A stretch of 55,251 nucleotides of DNA, taken from Oscillospiraceae bacterium (lineage in GTDB: Bacteria; Bacillota; Clostridia; Oscillospirales; Ruminococcaceae). Below the pieces are notes generated by a model that did not search any database, had not been told where the DNA came from, and saw only the letters and a list, made by a program, of their open reading frames with translations. The translations under genes were made by a program, and so were the position numbers. Positions 26,081 through 33,358 of this stretch are shown piece by piece (the first letter of the stretch is position 1; each line of letters begins with the position of its first letter). The DNA lies in assembly GCA_017536625.1 (NCBI GenBank), contig JAFXGY010000014.1:1-55251 (forward strand), in the 5' to 3' direction.

Positions 26081-28480
26081 TTATTTCGCAACAAAGTTGA
26101 CAAGTTTTCCGGGAACGCAGATTTCCTTGAGAATGGTTTTGCCTTCAAGGTCTTTTGCGGCAGCTTCTTTTGCGGCGGCAATGCAGGCATCTTTATCCGC
26201 ATCGGCGGCAACGTTCATTCTTGCTTTGATTTTTCCGCAGATCTGAACGACCATTTCGATGGTTGCGTCAACGCATTTTGCTTCGTCGTATGCGGGCCAA
26301 TCCTGTTTGCAAAGGAGTTCATTGTGTCCGAGAACTTCCCAGAGTTCTTCGGTGATATGGGGAGCAAAGGGATTGAGAAGGGTGATGAAGAGTTCATATT
26401 CATCTCTGGTGATGCTTCCGGTGGCAGTGATATCATTGAGAAGGCTCATCATTGCGGCGATGGCGGTGTTCGCTTTAAGGTTATCGACGTCCTCGCCTAC
26501 TTTTTTAATGGTCTTGTGGAATCCGCTTTCAAGCTCCGGACGGATTCCTTCGCCCTGCATGATATCCTGAAGAGCCCATACCCTATCGAGGAAGCGTTTG
26601 CAGCCTTTGATGGAGTTGGTGTTCCATGGTGCGGCTTTTTCGAAGTCGCCGATGAACATTTCATAAAGGCGGAGAGTATCTGCGCCATAATCGCGGATAA
26701 CGTCATCCGGGTTTACTACGTTTCCGCGGGATTTGGACATTTTTTCGTTGTTTTCGCCAAGGATCATGCCGTGGCTGGTGCGTTTGGAATAGGGTTCCTT
26801 GGTGGAAACAGCACCGATATCATAAAGGAATTTGTGCCAGAAACGGCTATAGAGGAGGTGAAGGGTGGTGTGTTCCATACCGCCGTTATACCAGTCAACG
26901 GGCATCCAGTAATCGAGAGCTTCCTTGGAAGCGATGGCGTCTTCGCATTTAGGGTCGCAGTAACGGAGGAAATACCAGGAAGAACCTGCCCACTGGGGCA
27001 TGGTATCGGTTTCGCGGTGTGCGTGACCTCCGCAGCAGGGACAGGTGGTTTCCACCCAATCGGTCATGGTGGAAAGGGGGCTTTCGCCGTTATCTGTGGG
27101 CTCATAAGATTCCACTTCCGGAAGGAGAAGAGGAAGCTGATCTTCCGGAACGGGCTGCCAGCCGCATTTTTCGCAGTAAATCATCGGAATGGGTTCGCCC
27201 CAATATCTCTGACGGCTGAAAACCCAGTCGCGGAGCTTGAAGTTTACTTTTGCTTTGCCGATGCCCTCTTTTTCAAGGTATTCGATCATGGCTTTTTTCG
27301 CTTCCTCAACGGTCATGCCGTCTTCGAAGCCGGAGTTCACCATAATGCCTTCGTTGCAGTCGGTATATGCCGCTTCCTCAACATTGCCGCCTTTTACTAC
27401 TTTGATGATGGGAAGACCGAATTTTTTCGCAAATTCCCAGTCACGGGTATCGTGCGCAGGAACAGCCATGATTGCGCCGGTTCCATAGGTGGTGAGGACG
27501 TAGTCGGAGATGAAAATCGGAATTTCTTTTCCGGTAACGGGGTTGATGCCCTTTACACCTTTGAGCATTACGCCGGTTTTATCCTTTGCCATTTCGGTAC
27601 GCTCGAAGTCGGATTTTTTAGCGGCTGCTGCCTGATATTCGCGGATCTCTTCAATGTTTTCGAGTTTATCAGCCCATTTTTCGATGAGCTCGTGTTCAGG
27701 GCTCATTACCATATAGGTTGCACCGAAAAGGGTATCGCAGCGGGTGGTATAAACTTTAAGCTTATCGCCGAGGGTGGTGTTGAAATCAACTTCAGCACCG
27801 GTGGAACGGCCGATCCAGTTTTTCTGGGAAGTTTTTACGCGTTCAATATAATCCACTTCGTCAAGGTCATCAATAAGGCGCTGAGCATATTCGGTGATTT
27901 TGAGCATCCACTGGGATTTTACTTTGTGGATAACTTCGCTGCCGCAGCGTTCGCAAACTCCGTTTACAACTTCTTCGTTTGCAAGAACAACTTTGCAGCC
28001 GGTGCACCAGTTTACGTTTGCTTCTTTTTTATAAGCAAGTCCGCGTTTGAAAAGCTGGATGAAGATCCACTGGCTCCATTTATAATAGCTCGGGTCGGTG
28101 GTGTTGATTTCTCTGTCCCAGTCGAAGGAAAGTCCGAGGGATTTGAGCTGTGCTTTAAAATGTGCAACGTTGTTTGCGGTTACAATTTCGGGGTGGATAT
28201 GGTTTTTGATGGCGAAGTTTTCGGTAGGAAGGCCGAATGCATCCCAACCCATGGGATAAAGGACGTTATAGCCCTGCATTCTCTTTTTTCTCGAAACGAT
28301 ATCGAGAGCGGTATAGGAACGGGGATGTCCTACATGAAGTCCCTGTCCGGAAGGATAGGGGAATTCCACCAGACCGTAAAACTTCGGTTTGGTATAATCG
28401 GTGGTTGCGGCATAGGGTTTCTTTTCGTCCCAGATATCCTGCCACTTTTTCTCGATGGCGGCGTAATCATAGCCTTTCAT
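26081..28480 (-). CDS. leuS: Leucyl-tRNA synthetase
   Basis: 799-residue class I synthetase charging tRNA-Leu. Motifs are visible in order: the HIGH-equivalent [16 protein letters not shown] near residue 40, zinc-type cysteines in [24 protein letters not shown], the editing domain with [22 protein letters not shown], a second Cys cluster ([18 protein letters not shown]), [22 protein letters not shown], and the KMSKS loop as [11 protein letters not shown]. The C-terminal anticodon-binding and short CTD regions are present. Expression is controlled by a Leu T-box about 190 bp upstream; the gap holds a repeat pair. Confidence 0.5.
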   Translation of the reverse strand: MKGYDYAAIEKKWQDIWDEKKPYAATTDYTKPKFYGLVEFPYPSGQGLHVGHPRSYTALDIVSRKKRMQGYNVLYPMGWDAFGLPTENFAIKNHIHPEIVTANNVAHFKAQLKSLGLSFDWDREINTTDPSYYKWSQWIFIQLFKRGLAYKKEANVNWCTGCKVVLANEEVVNGVCERCGSEVIHKVKSQWMLKITEYAQRLIDDLDEVDYIERVKTSQKNWIGRSTGAEVDFNTTLGDKLKVYTTRCDTLFGATYMVMSPEHELIEKWADKLENIEEIREYQAAAAKKSDFERTEMAKDKTGVMLKGVKGINPVTGKEIPIFISDYVLTTYGTGAIMAVPAHDTRDWEFAKKFGLPIIKVVKGGNVEEAAYTDCNEGIMVNSGFEDGMTVEEAKKAMIEYLEKEGIGKAKVNFKLRDWVFSRQRYWGEPIPMIYCEKCGWQPVPEDQLPLLLPEVESYEPTDNGESPLSTMTDWVETTCPCCGGHAHRETDTMPQWAGSSWYFLRYCDPKCEDAIASKEALDYWMPVDWYNGGMEHTTLHLLYSRFWHKFLYDIGAVSTKEPYSKRTSHGMILGENNEKMSKSRGNVVNPDDVIRDYGADTLRLYEMFIGDFEKAAPWNTNSIKGCKRFLDRVWALQDIMQGEGIRPELESGFHKTIKKVGEDVDNLKANTAIAAMMSLLNDITATGSITRDEYELFITLLNPFAPHITEELWEVLGHNELLCKQDWPAYDEAKCVDATIEMVVQICGKIKARMNVAADADKDACIAAAKEAAAKDLEGKTILKEICVPGKLVNFVAK

Positions 28481-28512
28481 TTTTCTGTTCCTCCAGTTTT
28501 ATCTTGAAATAC

Positions 28513-28655
28513 GCCCCCTATTAAAGGGGAAAGGGCCACTTGCCGTAAGGCGTGGCGAGGGGATTCATTTGTTCCCGATGGCTTTGGAGGTTATCTTTTA
28601 AAGAATCCCTCCACCGTGCGTACCGCAACGGTCACCCTCCCTTTAGCAAGGGAGG
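28513..28655. repeat. Inverted repeat pair between T-box and leuS
   Basis: Left half 28513-28566 (GCCCCCTATTAAAGGGG ... GAGGGGATTC) and right half 28603-28655 (GAATCCCTCC ... CCCTTTAGCAAGGGAGG) are inverted around a 36-bp spacer. The pair sits in the leuS 5' UTR, after the T-box terminator and before the start codon, so it is transcribed whenever leuS is induced. Confidence 0.5.
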
Positions 28656-28667
28656 TAAATAAAAAAA

Positions 28668-28932
28668 TCCCGTCTTTCGCAAAATACGAAAGACGGGAAT
28701 AAAAATGCCCGCGGTACCACTTTCTTTGGCGCAGAAACTGCGCCCGGCTCGATTCCGTATAACGGCGGTGCCGTCCGGTTTTACTTGCGCAAAGGCGCTT
28801 TCTTCCGGCTGCTCGAAAGTGAGTTCATCCGTTCCCCCATTGCCGCATTGCACCAAAAACTGCGGCTCTCTTTGAATGAAAAAATCGGACTACTTGTTCT
28901 TTGTCAAAGCATTTATGATATAAAACAACATT
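28668..28932 (-). ncRNA. T-box riboswitch, Leu specifier, upstream of leuS
   Basis: Read on the minus strand: a stem I region with AGAGAG and GGTGCAATGCGGC motifs, a specifier loop GATGAACTCACTTTCGAG with CTC (Leu) as the likely specifier codon, the conserved T-box AAAGTGGTACCGCGGGC (28708-28724), then a 12-bp terminator stem TCCCGTCTTTCG/CGAAAGACGGGA (28668-28698) followed by TTTTTTT. Uncharged tRNA-Leu should pair with the specifier and the T-box bulge, favour the antiterminator and switch leuS on. The promoter lies at 28939-28968. Confidence 0.5.
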
Positions 28933-28938
28933 AAATGT

Positions 28939-28968
28939 ATAATAACAATATTAAACGGGCTTTGTCAA
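28939..28968 (-). promoter_or_regulatory. Promoter of the leuS T-box transcript
   Basis: On the minus strand a perfect TTGACA (28963-28968), an 18-bp spacer and TATTAT (28939-28944), placing the start of transcription near 28932, just before the T-box stem I. Confidence 0.5.
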
Positions 28969-29003
28969 GGGATTTTCGGCTTTTTGCGAAGAATTTGCTA
29001 AAA

Positions 29004-29058
29004 GAATCCCTCCACCGTGCCTACGGCAACGGTCCCCCTCCCTTTAGGCAAGGGAGGC
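29004..29058. repeat. Single CCTCCC/GGGAGG repeat half
   Basis: GAATCCCTCCACCGTGCC ... CCCTTTAGGCAAGGGAGGC. It directly follows the rsfS stop codon on the minus strand, where its outer hairpin could act as a terminator. Confidence 0.5.
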
Positions 29059-29062
29059 AATA

Positions 29063-29425
29063 TTATTCTTCCTCGAAGTTGATCTCTTCGATTTTGGCGT
29101 CGGACCAAAGTCTTTCGAGGGAATAAAATTCGCGGACTTCATCGTTGAAGATATGGACGATTACGCTTGCGTAGTCCATAAGAATCCAGCTTGCGGAAGC
29201 ATAGCCTTCAACTCTCTGGGGAGCGATTCCGTCTTCGTGACCAAGAGCGAAATCCACGTCATCGGAAAGGGACTGAACGTGGCTTTTGTTGCTTGCGGAG
29301 CAGATTACGAAATAATCGCCGATGCTGCTGATTTCGCCGATTTTGAGCACGCGAAGTCCGGTTGCTTTTTTGCTGTCAAGAATTTTTGCGATTCGAAGTG
29401 CGAGTTCTCTGGATTCCATTATCAT
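29063..29425 (-). CDS. rsfS: Ribosomal silencing factor RsfS
   Basis: 120 residues of the RsfS/Iojap family, which binds ribosomal protein uL14 and blocks subunit joining in slow growth. Typical segments are visible: DYFVICSASNKSHVQSLSDDV, PQRVEGYASASWILMDYASVIVHIFNDEVREFYSLERLWSDA. An alternative start is the third codon (ATG at 29419), with better spacing from AAAGGAA. The yqeK-rsfS pair is conserved gene order in Firmicutes. Last gene of its cluster. Confidence 0.5.
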   Translation of the reverse strand: MIMESRELALRIAKILDSKKATGLRVLKIGEISSIGDYFVICSASNKSHVQSLSDDVDFALGHEDGIAPQRVEGYASASWILMDYASVIVHIFNDEVREFYSLERLWSDAKIEEINFEEE

Positions 29426-29432
29426 TTTCCTT

Positions 29433-30032
29433 TCATTCGGTTATTTTTACGTTTTCATATTCTTTCAAAAGCGCTTCGGTATCCTTACCTTTCGGAAGTC
29501 CTCTTCTTTCAAGGTCGCCGGCAATCCAGCGAACCCCATAGGCAATTCCTTCATCAAGGCTTTTATCCGTAAGATTGCGGGTATATTCCGCATCGGGATA
29601 GTTCCTTTCAGCGCTTGTAAGGTCGGCCATATAAATCACTTTTTCAAGGATGCTCATATTTCCTCTGCCGGAAGTATGATACCTTACGGCGTTGAGCACG
29701 TCTTCGTCGCTCACGCAAAGTTCGTGCTCAGCATAAATTGCTCCTGCGATTGAATGCCACAAAGCCGGGGATTTCAGGGTATCCTCATCCGGTTCGATTC
29801 CTTCGGCTTTTATCATGGCAAGCTGTTCCTCGCTCGGGATTCCTTTGCATATATCGTGGATAAGCCCCGCAAAATAAGCTTTTTCGGGGTCGGCGCCGTA
29901 TTTTTCGGCAAGAAAGACCGCTCTTTCTGCCACATTGAGGGAATGCTCAAAACGGTGCTCATTCATTCTTCCTCTGAGCACAGCTTTAAGTTCCTCTTCC
30001 GGAAGACTGCAGAATTTTTTCGTATCCATCAT
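29433..30032 (-). CDS. yqeK: HD-domain Ap4A hydrolase YqeK
   Basis: 199 residues. Metal ligands of the HD domain are visible: HRFEHSLNVAERAV (His), AGLIHDICKGIP (the His-Asp pair), WHSIAGAIYAEHELCV and AVRYHTSGRGNMS, then IYMADLTSAERNYP. YqeK proteins are symmetrical diadenosine tetraphosphate hydrolases that use an iron centre. The start overlaps the upstream lipoprotein stop by 4 bp, and rsfS follows 7 bp later. The usual nadD-yqeK adjacency is broken here by the lipoprotein gene. Confidence 0.5.
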   Translation of the reverse strand: MMDTKKFCSLPEEELKAVLRGRMNEHRFEHSLNVAERAVFLAEKYGADPEKAYFAGLIHDICKGIPSEEQLAMIKAEGIEPDEDTLKSPALWHSIAGAIYAEHELCVSDEDVLNAVRYHTSGRGNMSILEKVIYMADLTSAERNYPDAEYTRNLTDKSLDEGIAYGVRWIAGDLERRGLPKGKDTEALLKEYENVKITE

Positions 30033-31009
30033 TCTTCCTCTGCCGGATAGGTTGCAATTTCCTTCACCGCCGCCGGAAGATAGAATCCTCTGCCGCAGTC
30101 GATGATTTCGGAACTGTTTTCGCTTACCGCGAAGGTGATATAAAAGCAGTCTTCATAAGCGCCATAGAAGTTGAGGTTGAGAATTCCGTTTTCTCTGAGC
30201 ATGATGCTGTGGAAATATCCTGCTTCCTCCGCGATGAAACCGAGAGTTTCCTCATCCGCATCCGGATAGTATTTTTCGAGAAGTTCATCGGTAAGTCCCT
30301 GCTTATAGATTATATCGATAACTTCGGAACCGGCTTCATATTCGCGCAGATCCGCACGGCGGAGAGAATCATCCGCACCGTATTCAAAGAATTCTCCGTT
30401 TTCAAGATAGAACCAGTATTTTTTGGTGGAAGGTTCCTCTTCCTTTGCCTTTTCCTCATCTTCGTAATAATCATAGGAAGTGAAATCCGCGGTAAAATCT
30501 CTTCCGCCCTGATATTCAAGGTTGGAAAAAGTTCCGGAAACGGCGGTTTCATAAACCTTGCTGTTTTCAATTCCGAAAACATAGGTAAGCCCGTCGTCAT
30601 AATTTTCCGCGAACATAAAGGTGGTTCCCTCGACCGTTACCATTTCGGGGTTGATCCATTTTCCCTTTTCGCCAAGTTCCGCGGCATAGTTTTCGTTGAC
30701 GAACCAAAGCATTCCTTCAAGATATTCCGCGCCGGCTTTTCCGCAGAACGCGAATGCTTCGGAAGTACCGTCACCGTCAAAATCGTCAAAATGGAACCAG
30801 ATGGTCTGGCCTTCGCTGTATTCTTCAAGCTTTTCGCGGATAAGTTCTTCCGTATCAATACTTTCGAGGGTTTCGTTTACGTCCACCTTGCCCACAAGGT
30901 CATCAAGAAAGCTTTCATAGCTTTCCTTCCAGCCTCCGGAGCAGGAAGAAAGCATCATTGCAAGAATAAGCATCATAACAATGACTGCCGTTACTGTTTT
31001 TTTAAGCAT
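30029..31009 (-). CDS. Lipoprotein of unknown function
   Basis: 326 residues; I do not recognise the family. The signal peptide MLKKTVTAVIVMMLILAMMLSSC ends in a lipobox with Cys23, so it should be anchored outside the membrane. The mature part is acidic and aromatic-rich with FDDFDGDGTSEAFAFCG, a calcium-loop-like D-x-D-x-D-G segment near residue 75, suggesting a VCBS/FG-GAP-like or EF-hand-like site. It lies between nadD and yqeK, overlapping yqeK by 4 bp. That is an unusual insertion into an otherwise conserved gene set. Confidence 0.5.
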   Translation of the reverse strand: MLKKTVTAVIVMMLILAMMLSSCSGGWKESYESFLDDLVGKVDVNETLESIDTEELIREKLEEYSEGQTIWFHFDDFDGDGTSEAFAFCGKAGAEYLEGMLWFVNENYAAELGEKGKWINPEMVTVEGTTFMFAENYDDGLTYVFGIENSKVYETAVSGTFSNLEYQGGRDFTADFTSYDYYEDEEKAKEEEPSTKKYWFYLENGEFFEYGADDSLRRADLREYEAGSEVIDIIYKQGLTDELLEKYYPDADEETLGFIAEEAGYFHSIMLRENGILNLNFYGAYEDCFYITFAVSENSSEIIDCGRGFYLPAAVKEIATYPAEEE

Positions 31010-31029
31010 TTTTGCCTCCTGATTTTCGG

Positions 31030-31629
31030 TCAGTTATAATAAAGATAGTGATCCCAGATATATTCTTCAACGCCCTTCGGCACCATGGAGGATATGTCAT
31101 CGGCTCTGCGCACCGTTTCGCGCACCGAAGTGGAGGAAATTTCCTTCACGTCGATGGGAACGATCTTCACCTCTGCGCCTTCGCTGCGGAGGATTGCCGC
31201 TTCCGCTTCGATGGCGGAAGAATCTTCCCAATTGCGTTCCGCCACAGCAAGAACCGCTTCATCGGTTATTTTGCTCCATGCATACCATTTCCGGAACGAA
31301 AGAAGCATATCACCGCCGATGAGAAGATAAAATTCATCATCGGGATAAATTTCCCGAAGCTGTGCAACGGTATCCGCCATATAACCTTCGTCCGCCCTTT
31401 TTATCTCGATATCCGAAACTTCGAATTTTTCGAGGGAGCCGAATGCAAGATTGCACATATTCATTCTGTGTTCCGAAGGGGTAAGGGCAAGGCCTTTTTT
31501 ATGTGGCGGCTGATAGGCAGGTATCACGATTATCTTATCGAGGGAAAGCTCTTCCATAAATGTGAGCGCCGCGTTCACATGGCCGATATGCACCGGGTCA
31601 AAGCTCCCTCCGTAAATGCCGATTTTCAT
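31030..31629 (-). CDS. nadD: Nicotinate-nucleotide adenylyltransferase
   Basis: 199 residues of the nucleotidyltransferase alpha/beta phosphodiesterase superfamily. The first motif is GIYGGSFDPVHIGH (with the HxGH catalytic pair); a second is ISSTSVRETVRR near the C-terminus. LLIGGDMLLSFRKWYAW is typical of NadD. It joins nicotinate mononucleotide and ATP to make deamido-NAD in NAD synthesis. Starts at ATG 31629 after AAAGGAG; yhbY lies 17 bp upstream, as in other Firmicutes. Confidence 0.5.
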   Translation of the reverse strand: MKIGIYGGSFDPVHIGHVNAALTFMEELSLDKIIVIPAYQPPHKKGLALTPSEHRMNMCNLAFGSLEKFEVSDIEIKRADEGYMADTVAQLREIYPDDEFYLLIGGDMLLSFRKWYAWSKITDEAVLAVAERNWEDSSAIEAEAAILRSEGAEVKIVPIDVKEISSTSVRETVRRADDISSMVPKGVEEYIWDHYLYYN

Positions 31630-31646
31630 TTTTTCTCCTTTTGGAT

Positions 31647-31940
31647 TCAGGGAAGAATGATTTTGGGGTCTTTAAGGTTGCGTTTATAAACCACAAATTT
31701 TCTTCCGATAACCTGGACTGCTTCGCAGCCGTGGATTGCGTTCAAAACTTCCTCGATGGCTTCTTTTGAGGAAACAGGGGAAGTTTCGAGAACGGAAACT
31801 TTGACTATTTCTCTTGCGTCAAGGGCTTCGTTAAGGTTGCCGATGACGGATTCGGTAACGCCCTCTTTACCGACGGTTACAACTGCGGGAATTCCGTTTG
31901 CAAGAGAGCGAAGATATGCGCGCTGTTTGGTAGTGATCAT
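31647..31940 (-). CDS. yhbY: YhbY-family RNA-binding protein (CRM domain)
   Basis: 97 residues forming one CRM domain: TTKQRAYLRSLANGIPAVVTVGKEGVTESVIGNLNEALDAREIVKVSVLE, where the GKEG loop is the RNA-binding GxxG. The C-terminal half is CEAVQVIGRKFVVYKRN. The family associates with ribosome assembly intermediates. The conserved yhbY-nadD-yqeK order supports the call. Confidence 0.5.
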   Translation of the reverse strand: MITTKQRAYLRSLANGIPAVVTVGKEGVTESVIGNLNEALDAREIVKVSVLETSPVSSKEAIEEVLNAIHGCEAVQVIGRKFVVYKRNLKDPKIILP

Positions 31941-31985
31941 TAAATTTTCTCCTTATTTTATATTAACTTTTTGTTTGTTTCGTGA

Positions 31986-32888
31986 TCAATCAAAAATTGC
32001 CTTTGCAAAAGCTTCCGGGTCAAAAGGCTGAAGATCTTCCGCCTTTTCGCCAACTCCGATGAATTTTATCGGAATATCAAGTTCTTTTCTGATTCCGATA
32101 ACAACGCCGCCTCTGGCGGTACCGTCGAGCTTTGTAAGGACGATTCCGGTTATGGGGCAGGCGTTGCCGAATTCCCTTGCCTGGTTAAGAGCGTTCTGAC
32201 CGGTGGTGCCGTCAAGGACGAGAAGGGTTTCGACGGAAGATTCCGGTGCTTCCCTTTCAATAACTCTGCCGATTTTGGCAAGTTCGTCCATAAGTCCTTT
32301 TTTGTTCTGGAGCCTTCCGGCGGTATCGCAGATTATAACATCGGCTTTTCTTGCCTTGCCGGCGGCAATGGCATCAAAAACAACCGCAGCCGGGTCGGAA
32401 CCTTCGGAATGTTTGATAAGTTCCGCACCGCATCTTTCGGTCCAGACTTCCAGCTGGTCAATGGCTGCGGCACGGAAGGTATCCGCCGCGGCAACAACTA
32501 CCTTTTTGCCTTCATCGATGAAGTTTTTCGCAAGTTTTCCGATGGTGGTGGTTTTTCCTGCTCCGTTGACGCCTATCATCATGATGATTGCAGGCTTGTT
32601 TTCGATATTAAGTTCCTGGCCGCCCCGAAGCATTTCCGCAACAACTTCGTACATCATTTCGCGGACTTTTTCCGAATCGGTGACGCCTTCTTTTTTTACT
32701 CTTTTGCGAAGTTCTTCGCAGATTGCGCCTGCGGTAACGGCGCCGGTATCCGCAAGGACGAGAGCTTCTTCGAGTTCATCGAAAAGGTCATCGTCAACAT
32801 GACCGCCGGAAAAAACGTCGTCGAAGCGTTCCCGAAGCGATTCCCTTGTTTTTTTAAGTCCTTCGCTTATTTTACTGAAAAATCCCAA
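31986..32888 (-). CDS. ftsY: Signal recognition particle receptor FtsY
   Basis: 300 residues, a short FtsY with the N and G domains but almost no acidic A domain, as is usual in Firmicutes. GTPase motifs are visible: G1 GVNGAGKTTTIGKLA (near residue 108), DTFRAAAIDQLEVW, G3 DTAGRLQNKKGLM, G4 TKLDGTARGG and the closing GVGEKAEDLQPFDPEAF. With Ffh it delivers ribosomes making membrane proteins to SecYEG. It starts at 32888; a DUF559 cassette lies immediately upstream. Confidence 0.5.
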   Translation of the reverse strand: MGFFSKISEGLKKTRESLRERFDDVFSGGHVDDDLFDELEEALVLADTGAVTAGAICEELRKRVKKEGVTDSEKVREMMYEVVAEMLRGGQELNIENKPAIIMMIGVNGAGKTTTIGKLAKNFIDEGKKVVVAAADTFRAAAIDQLEVWTERCGAELIKHSEGSDPAAVVFDAIAAGKARKADVIICDTAGRLQNKKGLMDELAKIGRVIEREAPESSVETLLVLDGTTGQNALNQAREFGNACPITGIVLTKLDGTARGGVVIGIRKELDIPIKFIGVGEKAEDLQPFDPEAFAKAIFD

Positions 32889-32909
32889 AGTTTGTTCCTC
32901 CTTCCATGA

Positions 32910-32958
32910 GCCTCCCTTGTCAAAGGGAGGTGTCAGCCGAAGGCTGACGGAGGGATTC
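32910..32958. repeat. Repeat half, left end of DUF559 cassette
   Basis: GCCTCCCTTGTCAAAGGGAGG, then an inner hairpin TGTCAGCC GAA GGCTGACGG and GGAGGGATTC. In minus-strand reading it encodes the last 12 residues and the stop codon of the DUF559 gene. It is inverted relative to the copy at 33308-33356. Confidence 0.5.
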
Positions 32959-33303
32959 CTTTACAAATTCGTCAATGAATCTGCAAACACCCTCAAAATT
33001 ATGATTTATTTCGCCGTTCGGTATCCTCATAACGGTCAAATCACGTTTTTCAATGCGTTCTGTTCGGATTTTATCTTTCAATAAACCGATTTTTGTATAA
33101 TGCTGACTTCCGTCAAGCTCTATCACAAGTTTTGCGGAATGGCAATAAAAATCCGCAATATAATCATCAATTACTTTTTGCCGGAGAAAACGAACCCGAT
33201 AATTTTTCAGAAAGTCATACCAAAGGTGTTTTTCTTCTTTGGTCATGTTCTCTCTGAGTTTTCTTGCGTTTTCAGTCAATTTCGGATTGTGACGGTAATC
33301 CAT
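32920..33303 (-). CDS. DUF559 (Vsr-like) endonuclease domain protein
   Basis: 127 residues of the DUF559 family, related to Vsr and other PD-(D/E)xK nucleases. Typical segments are visible: LRENMTKEEKHLWYDFL, VRFLRQKVIDDYIADFYC, AKLVIELDGSQHY and VMRIPNGEI. Asp51, Glu62 and Asp64 are candidate metal-site residues. Its ribosome binding site (GGAGGG, 8 bases before ATG 33303) lies in the upstream repeat, and residues 116-127 plus the stop codon lie in the downstream repeat, so the ORF matches the repeat-bounded unit exactly. The function of the family is not established. A role in moving the repeats, comparable to REP-associated transposases, is a hypothesis. Confidence 0.5.
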   Translation of the reverse strand: MDYRHNPKLTENARKLRENMTKEEKHLWYDFLKNYRVRFLRQKVIDDYIADFYCHSAKLVIELDGSQHYTKIGLLKDKIRTERIEKRDLTVMRIPNGEINHNFEGVCRFIDEFVKESLRQPSADTSL

Positions 33304-33307
33304 TTAT

Positions 33308-33356
33308 GAATCCCTCCACCATCTTCGATGGTCCCCCTCCCTTTGACAAGGGAGGC
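33308..33356. repeat. Repeat half, right end of DUF559 cassette
   Basis: GAATCCCTCCACCATC TTC GATGGTCCCCCTCCC TTTGACAAGGGAGGC. On the minus strand it precedes the DUF559 start codon and provides its GGAGGG ribosome binding site. It also directly follows the ftsK stop codon. Confidence 0.5.
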
Positions 33357-33358
33357 TT

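Larger units (their letters stand above)
32910..33356. mobile_element. Putative DUF559 cassette bounded by terminal inverted repeats
   Basis: A 447-bp unit: two repeat halves of about 49 bp in inverted orientation, outer ends GCCTCCCTTGTCAAAGGGAGG and inner ends GGAGGGATTC, enclosing one endonuclease-like ORF. It is inserted between ftsK and ftsY. The same ends occur elsewhere in the window as inverted pairs with only 26-36 bp between them, which would be internally deleted derivatives. I see no obvious target-site duplication (flanks TTCCATGA and TTTTATTC). That it is mobile is inference. Confidence 0.5.

Noticed and set aside
26324-28507. Plus-strand open frame of 727 codons
   Set aside because: Antisense to leuS, which has all its motifs.
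28632-28856. Minus-strand open frame of 74 codons upstream of leuS
   Set aside because: The same bases form the T-box leader with its GTGGTACCGCG motif and terminator. No ribosome site precedes the frame, so it is not a leader peptide gene.
32920-33303. DUF559 gene as part of a restriction-modification or toxin system
   Set aside because: No methylase, antitoxin or partner gene is adjacent; neighbours are ftsK and ftsY, and the gene's borders coincide with the repeats.
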